From positions 57,050 through 62,532 of the forward strand of contig MFKH01000006.1 in assembly GCA_001779505.1 (NCBI GenBank): a stretch of DNA of 5,483 bases, read 5' to 3'. This DNA is from Candidatus Jorgensenbacteria bacterium GWA1_54_12. Lineage in GTDB: Bacteria; Patescibacteriota; Minisyncoccia; UBA6257; GWB1-50-10. The notes beneath the pieces were generated by a model. The model was not told the DNA's origin, searched no databases, and worked only from the letters and a program-made list of their open reading frames with translations. The translations under genes and the position numbers were made by a program. Numbering within the stretch: position 1 is the stretch's first letter; the number at the start of each line of letters is the position of its first letter. Positions 1 through 4,104 of the stretch are shown here, one piece after another.

Positions 1-518
1 TTTCCAACCTGCCCCACCGAAGCTGCGTTGCCCCATTGCACCTTCCGCACCTCTCCCGACGGGAGCTTCAGATGCGTAAACCCATCTTCATGCGCCAAGA
101 CCTGAATTGCAACTCCGGCGGAACGCCCCAACTGGGAGCCCTTTCCGCGCGTAAGCTCAACTCCATAGACCATTGTGCCAACCGGAATCCGGCGGAGAGT
201 AGTGCGGTTCCCTGCCTCAACCGGAACATCGTCTCCTGTCACGAAGCGCGCGCCGGGAGTCGCGCCGTGCGGCGCAAGCACATAGCGGCGCTCTCCATCG
301 GCATAGAGAACCTGCGCAATGCGCGCGGTGCGGTTCGGGTCGTATTCAATTGCAAGAATCCGCGCCGGAACGCCCGTCTTGTCATACCGTACGTCAACCA
401 TGCGAAAACGCCGCTTGTTGCCGCCGCCGCGATGACGGGTTGTAATCCTGCCGCGGTTGTTGCGCGCGCCTGCGCGTTTGCCGCCTCTAACCAACGATTT
501 TATAAATTTTGTTTTCAT
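1..518 (-). CDS. rplB: 50S ribosomal protein L2 (uL2), N-terminal 172 residues, cut by window edge
   Basis: L2 is a primary 23S rRNA-binding protein needed for subunit joining and the peptidyl-transferase centre. Translating down from the ATG at 518 gives 172 codons with family motifs: RNNRGRITTRHRGGG at residues 19-33, IEYDPNRTARIA at 57-68, LYADGERRYVLAP at 71-83, IPVGTMVYGVEL at 111-122 and LPSGEVRKV at 152-160. The rest of the gene, including the C-terminal catalytic-centre region, lies beyond base 1. The GRIT motif starts near residue 23, about 24 residues earlier than in E. coli L2, so the usual KPTSPGRR-type N-terminal extension is absent. The frame is open upstream to a stop at 570-572, but those codons encode no L2-like sequence and overlap rplW. 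GGGAG lies only 2 nt before the ATG, an unusually short spacing. Ten bases separate the gene from the rplW stop. The family call is certain; the start is probable. Confidence 0.95.
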   Translation of the reverse strand, partial: MKTKFIKSLVRGGKRAGARNNRGRITTRHRGGGNKRRFRMVDVRYDKTGVPARILAIEYDPNRTARIAQVLYADGERRYVLAPHGATPGARFVTGDDVPVEAGNRTTLRRIPVGTMVYGVELTRGKGSQLGRSAGVAIQVLAHEDGFTHLKLPSGEVRKVQWGNAASVGQVG

Positions 519-528
519 AGCTCCCAAA

Positions 529-807
529 TTATACTTGAAATGCCTGAATCGTATCTCCCGCCTTGAGCTTCACTAAGGCTTTCTTCTCCTGCCGCTCATG
601 TCCGGCGCGCCCCATAAAGTGGCGCGCGCGATGCGCCGTTCGAATCATGCGAACATCAAGCACCGTAACCCGGTAGAGCGATTCCACGGCGTGCCGCACG
701 TCCGTTTTGGTCGCTTCGGGATGCACGGCAAACGTAAACACGTTCTCTTGAACGTTTGCGCGCGATTTCTCCGTTACGACCGGACGCTTGAGAATGTCTT
801 TTATCAT
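529..807 (-). CDS. rplW: 50S ribosomal protein L23 (uL23)
   Basis: L23 binds domain III of 23S rRNA at the polypeptide exit and is the docking site for trigger factor and SRP. The 92-residue product is close to the usual 95-100. It has the family signature KRPVVTEKS at residues 7-15, the alpha/beta core with VHPEATKTDVRHAVESLY, then the basic extended loop (MIRTAHRARHFMGRAGHER) and a final strand KKALVKLKAGDTI. The ATG at 807 is 6 nt after the rplD stop, so translation is probably coupled; no clear Shine-Dalgarno site is visible. It sits between rplD and rplB as in the standard S10 operon. Confidence 0.96.
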   Translation of the reverse strand: MIKDILKRPVVTEKSRANVQENVFTFAVHPEATKTDVRHAVESLYRVTVLDVRMIRTAHRARHFMGRAGHERQEKKALVKLKAGDTIQAFQV

Positions 808-813
808 AAATCT

Positions 814-1422
814 TTATGCAGGTATTTCATTCAAAGCTCCTGCTTCAACAAGCACTCGCCGGTGCCGCAAAAGATCGCCGACCTGAAGCGTGTCCGCACG
901 CACAACGCCGACTCGCGACAGATTGCGCGCCGACAAATACAGCGAACGGTTGCCCCCGGAAGCGACAATAAGCGTTTTTCCGTGCAAGAAGGTGTGCAGG
1001 CGCTCGCGAAGCTCTTTTGAGGAAACACGCTCCGCGGCAAGCGGGGTCACTACGCGAAGGTCGCCATCGGCATATTTCTTTGAGAGGAGAGACCGCAAAG
1101 CAAGCCGCCGCTCTTTCCTGTTTATTTTCTTTTCATATACGCGCGGAGCGCTGCCAAACGTCACGCCGCCTCCCCGCCACAGAGGTGAACGGATGGACCC
1201 GTGCCGCGCACGGCCGGTTCCTTTTTGGCGCCACGGCTTCCTGCCGCCGCCGCGCACATCGCCGCGGTCTTTCGGATGAGTCAGCTTGACTCGCCGGTTC
1301 GCCTCTTCCACAACCGCCGCGCGGTGAACGAGAATCGGTTTCCATGGCGTATCAAAAAGCTCGCGGGAAATCTCAATCTCGCCTTCTGTTTTTTCTTCCG
1401 TTGTGTATATCGGAACCTTCAT
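814..1422 (-). CDS. rplD: 50S ribosomal protein L4 (uL4)
   Basis: L4 assembles early on 23S rRNA and its long loop lines the exit tunnel; in gamma-proteobacteria it also represses its own operon. The 202-residue product is full length (about 200-210 in the family). The tunnel loop is evident at residues 57-87, with RGGGRKPWRQKGTGRARHGS followed by IRSPLWRGGG, then VTFGSAPRVYEKKINRKERRLAL. The C-terminal globular part has NLSRVGVVRADTLQVGDLL at 167-185. Its ATG overlaps the rplC stop by 4 nt (ATGA), a typical coupled junction, and there is no separate Shine-Dalgarno site. No defect was seen. Confidence 0.97.
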   Translation of the reverse strand: MKVPIYTTEEKTEGEIEISRELFDTPWKPILVHRAAVVEEANRRVKLTHPKDRGDVRGGGRKPWRQKGTGRARHGSIRSPLWRGGGVTFGSAPRVYEKKINRKERRLALRSLLSKKYADGDLRVVTPLAAERVSSKELRERLHTFLHGKTLIVASGGNRSLYLSARNLSRVGVVRADTLQVGDLLRHRRVLVEAGALNEIPA

Positions 1423-1841
1423 GGTCGTATCAATAATTCAACCGCACTTCCCTTGGAACCGGGCACCGCTCCTTTTACAAAAAGACGACCCTCCGCCGCA
1501 TCAACGGAAACAACAAGAAGATTCTTCAGGGTGACTCGCGCACTTCCCATTCGTCCCGCCATTTTTCTTCCCGGGATAACGCGCTGGGGCGCAGTGGCGC
1601 CGATAGAGCCCGGCGCGCGATGCGAGTGCGTCGTGCCGTGCGACTTCGGCAGACCAAGAAACCCGTGGCGTTTCACGACGCCTTGGAACCCCCGCCCCTT
1701 GCTCGTGCCGCGCACGGCAATGCGCGTTCCTTCTTTTACGGCGTGAAGCGCTTCAGCTCCGCCCGTAACCGCAATCTCCGTAACAGGTGTAATAGCCCGC
1801 TCTTGCCAGAGTTGGCTCATGCCCCGTTTGGTGCCCTTCAT
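1419..1841 (-). CDS. rplC: 50S ribosomal protein L3 (uL3), internally shortened
   Basis: L3 is an early 50S assembly protein whose central loop reaches the peptidyl-transferase centre. The ATG at 1841 is chosen because it gives MKGTKRGMSQLW, matching the family opening (M-x-G-x-x-x-G-M-T-x-x-F/W), and because AAGGA lies about 10 nt upstream. ATG 1859 and TTG 1868 are in-frame alternatives. The product is 140 residues against about 205-210 normally. Conserved parts are present: RGTSKGRGFQGVVKRHGF at residues 44-61, HSHRAPGSIG at 72-81, IPGRKMAGRMG at 89-99 and VKGAVPGSKG at 122-131. What is missing is the segment between the first strand (ITPVTEIAV) and the GTSKG loop, about 65 residues of the outer beta-barrel, replaced by a short link. 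The frame is continuous through that point, so this looks like a genuine in-frame loss rather than a frameshift. Confidence 0.93.
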   Translation of the reverse strand: MKGTKRGMSQLWQERAITPVTEIAVTGGAEALHAVKEGTRIAVRGTSKGRGFQGVVKRHGFLGLPKSHGTTHSHRAPGSIGATAPQRVIPGRKMAGRMGSARVTLKNLLVVSVDAAEGRLFVKGAVPGSKGSAVELLIRP

Positions 1842-1868
1842 GATGGTAACGTCCTTCATAATATACAA

Positions 1869-1985
1869 TCATCCCTGCCGCTGTTTATGCTTCGGGTTCT
1901 TTTTGCAGATAACGCAGACCCGCCTCTTGCGGCGGACTATCTGACAGCTCTTGCAGATTTTCTTGACTGATGCTCTGACTTTCAT
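1869..1985 (-). CDS. rpmJ: 50S ribosomal protein L36 (bL36)
   Basis: This 38-codon gene encodes the smallest 50S protein, a zinc-ribbon that binds 23S rRNA near the base of the stalk. Translation from ATG 1985 begins MKVRASVKKICKSC and ends ICKKNPKHKQRQG before TGA at 1869-1871, a near-canonical L36 at its normal length. The zinc ligands expected for the zinc-binding form are all present: C11, C14, C27 and H33; C24 is an additional cysteine. It starts the second half of the split operon, about 98 nt downstream of the predicted transcription start, and its stop lies 27 nt before the rplC ATG. No Shine-Dalgarno site precedes it. Its position before rplC is unusual: rpmJ normally follows infA and precedes rpsM. 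Identification is firm. Confidence 0.95.
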   Translation of the reverse strand: MKVRASVKKICKSCQIVRRKRRVCVICKKNPKHKQRQG

Positions 1986-2030
1986 GATACAGACCGAAGC
2001 CACTCACGCCCCGTCGCTTTTTCGGAGCGT

Positions 2031-2076
2031 ACTTCTCGTATACATCGCGCCAAACGCGGACTCCCAAACGAGAAAC
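2031..2076 (-). promoter_or_regulatory. Possible structured 5' leader of the rpmJ-rplC operon
   Basis: The predicted leader between the promoter and rpmJ contains a 7-base perfect inverted repeat. In the minus-strand RNA, GUUUCUCGU (from 2076-2068) pairs with ACGAGAAGU (from 2039-2031), giving 9 bp with two terminal wobble pairs. Its loop contains a smaller stem CGCG-UUUGG-CGCG (2046-2058). Ribosomal operons are often controlled by such leaders that bind one of their own proteins, here conceivably L4, L3 or L36. The pairing is read from the sequence; a regulatory role is inference and no known leader family is recognised. Confidence 0.3.
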
Positions 2077-2089
2077 GAGTAGTACCGAA

Positions 2090-2118
2090 AGTGTACCCAA
2101 AACCCCGAAACTCGTCAA
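2090..2118 (-). promoter_or_regulatory. Sigma70-type promoter for rpmJ-rplC-rplD-rplW-rplB
   Basis: On the minus strand TTGACG (2118-2113, 5 of 6 to the -35 consensus) is followed by a 17-base spacer and TACACT (2095-2090, 4 of 6 to the -10 consensus). Transcription would begin near 2083. Since a terminator follows rpsJ, a promoter is needed here, and this is the best match in the stretch upstream of rpmJ. The 1986-2197 interval otherwise holds only the leader and the upstream region of the divergent plus-strand gene. Confidence 0.6.
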
Positions 2119-2197
2119 GAATGGCGGGAAGGCGAGGTATAGGTGTAGAATAGCAGAACATCGGGATGGACTCAGACAGAGTAACCACCATTCGAAC

Positions 2198-2716
2198 ATG
2201 ATCTGGAGAATAACCAAAAGAGCTGTTCTGAAAGAATTACATAGGGTGCGTTGGCGCCAAATGACTGACCACACAGCAACCGACTTTGAGAAACGCTACA
2301 ATGGTGTGCCTAGTAGCGAAGTTAGCCTTGCACAATTATTTTTTAACGAGATGAGCAGAACTATGAAGAAATGGTATGCCAGCTTGATATCGAAGCTTTT
2401 AGATAAGAATTACATCGTAAATTATCATCCAAAAATAATACAGGTAATTAAAATCCTTAAGGAGGAAGAATACCTACGGGAAGTGGGCAGACGATTCGCA
2501 CTTACTGGAAAAGGTGAGGTCTTGATTAAATGGTGGTATCCTTGGAAACTAATTTTCGGAACTGCATATGTCAAAGCAATAATAATAAGTGCTATAACCG
2601 TATTCGTTACGTCCTACATCACTAATAACATCATAAAAAGGGTGACTGATGCGGTAATCTACAATATCACCAATGTCACTAATATAAACGGGCAACTGAA
2701 ACCGGCGAGCAACTAA
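2198..2716 (+). CDS. Hypothetical protein with winged-helix-like segment and one membrane span
   Basis: No family is recognised for this 172-residue product. Residues 1-21 are strongly basic (MIWRITKRAVLKELHRVRWR). Residues 77-111 look like the end of a winged-helix domain: a helix IIQVIKILKEEEYL followed by a wing-like VGRRFALTGKGEVLI. Residues 123-145 form a hydrophobic stretch (AYVKAIIISAITVFVTSYIT) likely to span the membrane. The tail is short and Asn/Thr-rich (NITNVTNINGQ). If the span is real, the winged-helix part should be cytoplasmic and membrane-tethered. The start is uncertain: ATG 2198 and ATG 2261 (151 residues) both lack a Shine-Dalgarno site. It is the only plus-strand gene here, diverges from rpmJ and converges on the 154-residue gene. 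Its base composition is the most AT-rich in the window. A sensor, regulator or immunity role is speculation. Confidence 0.6.
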   Translation: MIWRITKRAVLKELHRVRWRQMTDHTATDFEKRYNGVPSSEVSLAQLFFNEMSRTMKKWYASLISKLLDKNYIVNYHPKIIQVIKILKEEEYLREVGRRFALTGKGEVLIKWWYPWKLIFGTAYVKAIIISAITVFVTSYITNNIIKRVTDAVIYNITNVTNINGQLKPASN

Positions 2717-2813
2717 TCACTAAAGGACCTATCTCCAACCAGTCATCTTTCACTCTCCACATCTATCCCTGATTGCGCCCTGCGGACAACTTTTTATTGA
2801 ATACGCTACAGAG

Positions 2814-2833
2814 CCCGGCCTAAAGCCGGGTTT
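2814..2833 (+). terminator. Intrinsic terminator between convergent genes
   Basis: CCCGGC (2814-2819), loop CTAAA, GCCGGG (2825-2830), followed by TTTCTACTTT on the plus strand. A G-U and an A-U pair can extend the stem outward. The T-rich tail favours termination of plus-strand transcripts, from the gene ending at 2716. The hairpin also begins only a few bases after the 154-residue gene's stop on the other strand and may block read-through there, although no U-tract follows in that direction. The 2717-2838 gap holds nothing else recognisable. Confidence 0.65.
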
Positions 2834-2838
2834 CTACT

Positions 2839-3303
2839 TTACCGCACAGAACGCACTTTGACTGAGGAGGTAAGGAAACTTTCTAAGTCAGCCAAAGAAT
2901 AATCAGATTCGGCGATATCTTGATAAATGTCCTTCTTTATCGTAGCAGTCAAAGCGACAAGTAGAGAATCGGCGACGCTTTTCCTTTCATCAGGTATCGT
3001 TAGAATACCTCCTTCCTCCTTACGAGTGAACATTTTTGCAGCACCCAATACTTCCTTGTTGTGAGCAACGAAGTTGCTCCGGAATGGTTGGATCATTAAC
3101 CCATTGACCGTCCCCTTCCGGTTCAGAAAGAAAAATATTTCCTTCGCTACTTTGGCCAATTTGTCGCGAGAAGGAAAAGGTTCCTTTGTCCAATACAAAG
3201 AATCTGCCTCCTCATCATAGAAAATCTTCCATCGGGAACGCCTTGCCCGCGAATGCAATTCTTCTATAAAGCGGAGGTACTTGCTGTGTGTTGCTCTTCT
3301 CAT
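2839..3303 (-). CDS. Hypothetical protein, DUF2283-like N-terminal half; candidate antitoxin
   Basis: The 154-residue product is soluble and has no membrane span. After a basic helix (residues 1-24), residues 25-72 follow the pattern of DUF2283 small proteins: KIFYDEEADSLYW (26-38), a linker, a hydrophobic strand EIFFFLNRKG (55-64) and GLMIQPF (68-74). DUF2283 genes are often found beside small ParE/DUF4258-type toxins. The C-terminal half (80-154) is helical and polar and is not recognised. ATG 3303 is preferred: it is 10 nt after the upstream gene's stop and has the purine-rich AGAGAAAG ahead of it. A TTG at 3342 would add 13 residues and overlap the upstream gene. The order (partner second, 10 nt apart) suggests one transcript with the 131-residue gene. 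The DUF2283 resemblance is by eye and moderate; an antitoxin role is inference. Confidence 0.6.
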   Translation of the reverse strand: MRRATHSKYLRFIEELHSRARRSRWKIFYDEEADSLYWTKEPFPSRDKLAKVAKEIFFFLNRKGTVNGLMIQPFRSNFVAHNKEVLGAAKMFTRKEEGGILTIPDERKSVADSLLVALTATIKKDIYQDIAESDYSLADLESFLTSSVKVRSVR

Positions 3304-3313
3304 CTTTCTTTCT

Positions 3314-3709
3314 CTATCTTCGCTTATATTCGAGTTTCTCAACCCTCATATTTATAATAGCACCCCATAGTGATTCAGCAATATAGGCAGTAGCTATTTT
3401 AAAGCGCCTCGTTTGAGGCCTTCTTCTCAATATTATTTCCCAATACTCCACACCCTTTCCTCGGCTAGTTTTGATTTCACGGAGAATTGTCCGATATTTT
3501 TTAATATAACCGACATTCCATTTTCCAGAATTCTCGGTATACGACGTTATATAATAGGGGTAGATTAATGCTCTCTGAATCGCCTCCCTCCCATCCTCTC
3601 CTCTTATTACTCCATGGCGCTGGCAGTGCTTCTCGTAATTATCCCGATAAAAGATGACATCACCGTCACGAAAGGTGGTAAATATATATCCGTCGCTTAC
3701 CTCCCTCAT
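3314..3709 (-). CDS. Hypothetical small basic protein, BECR/ParE-fold toxin candidate
   Basis: The 131-residue basic protein has a layout like small RNase-type toxins of the Barnase-EndoU-ColicinE5-RelE (BECR) group and DUF4258. It has a helix with paired histidines (RDNYEKHCQRH, residues 22-32), a second helix and turn REAIQRALIYPYYIT (41-55), a strand with KWNVGYIKKYR (63-73), a strand YWEIIL (89-94), and a last strand FKIATAYI (103-110) ending in the T-x-Y-I pattern seen in these families. H28, H32, K71, R73, T107 and Y109 are candidate active-site positions. The ATG at 3709 is used, but a strong GGGAGG motif lies just after it rather than before, so the true start is uncertain; no better ATG, GTG or TTG follows nearby. 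It begins 63 nt after the rpsJ stop, beyond a terminator, and is followed by a DUF2283-like partner. The fold call is by eye; a toxin role is inference. Confidence 0.6.
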   Translation of the reverse strand: MREVSDGYIFTTFRDGDVIFYRDNYEKHCQRHGVIRGEDGREAIQRALIYPYYITSYTENSGKWNVGYIKKYRTILREIKTSRGKGVEYWEIILRRRPQTRRFKIATAYIAESLWGAIINMRVEKLEYKRR

Positions 3710-3716
3710 ATGTTCC

Positions 3717-3722
3717 AGTATA
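3717..3722 (-). promoter_or_regulatory. Weak candidate -10 element for the 131/154-residue gene pair
   Basis: TATACT on the minus strand (5 of 6 to the -10 consensus) lies 7 nt before the ATG at 3709, so a transcript from it would be nearly leaderless. No convincing -35 hexamer lies 16-18 bases further upstream, where the rpsJ terminator tail sits. The pair may instead depend on read-through from tuf-rpsJ. Confidence 0.25.
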
Positions 3723-3743
3723 ATACCTTCCTTCCTCGAAACG

Positions 3744-3770
3744 AAAAGCTCCGCCTTTCGGCGGAGCTTT
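3744..3770 (-). terminator. Intrinsic terminator after rpsJ
   Basis: The minus-strand RNA forms an 11-bp perfect stem, AAAGCUCCGCC and GGCGGAGCUUU, closed by a GAAA tetraloop (GNRA type) and followed by U residues (UUUUCGUUUCG). It begins 2 nt after the rpsJ stop codon. This is a strong rho-independent terminator and marks the end of the tuf-rpsJ transcript, which in most bacteria would continue into rplC. Confidence 0.9.
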
Positions 3771-3772
3771 CA

Positions 3773-4099
3773 TCAGACCATCTTTACCTCCACATCAATC
3801 CCCGCAGGCAGATTCAGGCTTCCCAATGCCTCAACGATTTTCTGGTCGGGCTTCGGAACTTCCACCAGGCGCTTATGCACCTTCATCTCAAACTGCTCGC
3901 GTGATTTCTTGTGCACAAAGGGAGAACGGTTCACGGTATACCGCCGCACGGCAGTCGGGAGCGGGATAGGACCCACAACCGACCCGCCGTACCGCTCAAT
4001 GGCTTCCACGATTTGCCGCACGGCACTGTCAATAAGCCGCGCATCGTAGCTCTTCACTCGCAGGCGCAAGACGCTCTCAACTTGTTTTGAGGCCGACAT
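3773..4099 (-). CDS. rpsJ: 30S ribosomal protein S10 (uS10)
   Basis: S10 is a late-assembling 30S head protein and, as NusE, takes part in NusB-dependent antitermination. The 108-residue product is near the usual 100-105 and has the family features: LRLRVKSYDARLIDSAVRQI (residues 11-30), GPIPLPTAVRRYTVNRSPFV (43-62) with the loop contacting 16S rRNA, HKKSREQFEMKVHKRLVEV, and LPAGIDVEVKM at the C terminus. The ATG at 4099 is 5 nt downstream of the tuf stop, so the two genes are co-transcribed. A terminator follows immediately, which separates S10 from the ribosomal proteins it normally leads. Confidence 0.97.
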   Translation of the reverse strand: MSASKQVESVLRLRVKSYDARLIDSAVRQIVEAIERYGGSVVGPIPLPTAVRRYTVNRSPFVHKKSREQFEMKVHKRLVEVPKPDQKIVEALGSLNLPAGIDVEVKMV

Positions 4100-4104
4100 C
4101 TTGT

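Larger units (their letters stand above)
2119..3743. other. Low-GC accessory block splitting the S10 operon
   Basis: This block lies between the rpsJ terminator and the rpmJ promoter and holds three unrecognised genes in two orientations. GC drops sharply against the flanks: 13/60 at 2401-2460 and 19/60 at 3301-3360, compared with 44/60 in rplB at 241-300. No transposase, integrase, target duplication or terminal inverted repeat was found, so it is not called a mobile element. The limits are set by the flanking signals, not by observed insertion ends. Confidence 0.5.

Noticed and set aside
36..1746. Several long plus-strand frames opposite rplB, rplW, rplD and rplC
   Set aside because: They are Arg/Ala-rich shadows of GC-rich ribosomal protein genes on the other strand with no recognisable domains.
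2146..2151. TAGAAT as a -10 element for the plus-strand gene
   Set aside because: No -35-like hexamer lies 16-18 bases upstream, and the spacing to the start cannot be judged while the start itself is uncertain.
1982..2191. Minus-strand 69-codon frame, considered as a displaced infA before rpmJ
   Set aside because: It shows none of the IF1 sequence pattern and covers the promoter and leader.
1885..2274. Minus-strand 129-codon frame with a hydrophobic stretch
   Set aside because: It runs out of frame over most of rpmJ, across the rpmJ promoter and into the divergent gene's start; the rpmJ reading is unmistakable and this frame resembles no family.
2717..2838. Possible gene remnant or attachment site between the convergent genes
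   Set aside because: Only very short frames are present, and no tRNA end, repeat or integrase site could be matched.
3304..3342. TTG start at 3342 for the 154-residue gene
   Set aside because: It would overlap the upstream gene by 29 nt with its GAGGG touching the start codon; the ATG at 3303 has better spacing.
3614..4049. Plus-strand frames crossing the rpsJ terminator
   Set aside because: They cover the terminator hairpin and lie opposite rpsJ and the 131-residue gene, with no protein-like features.
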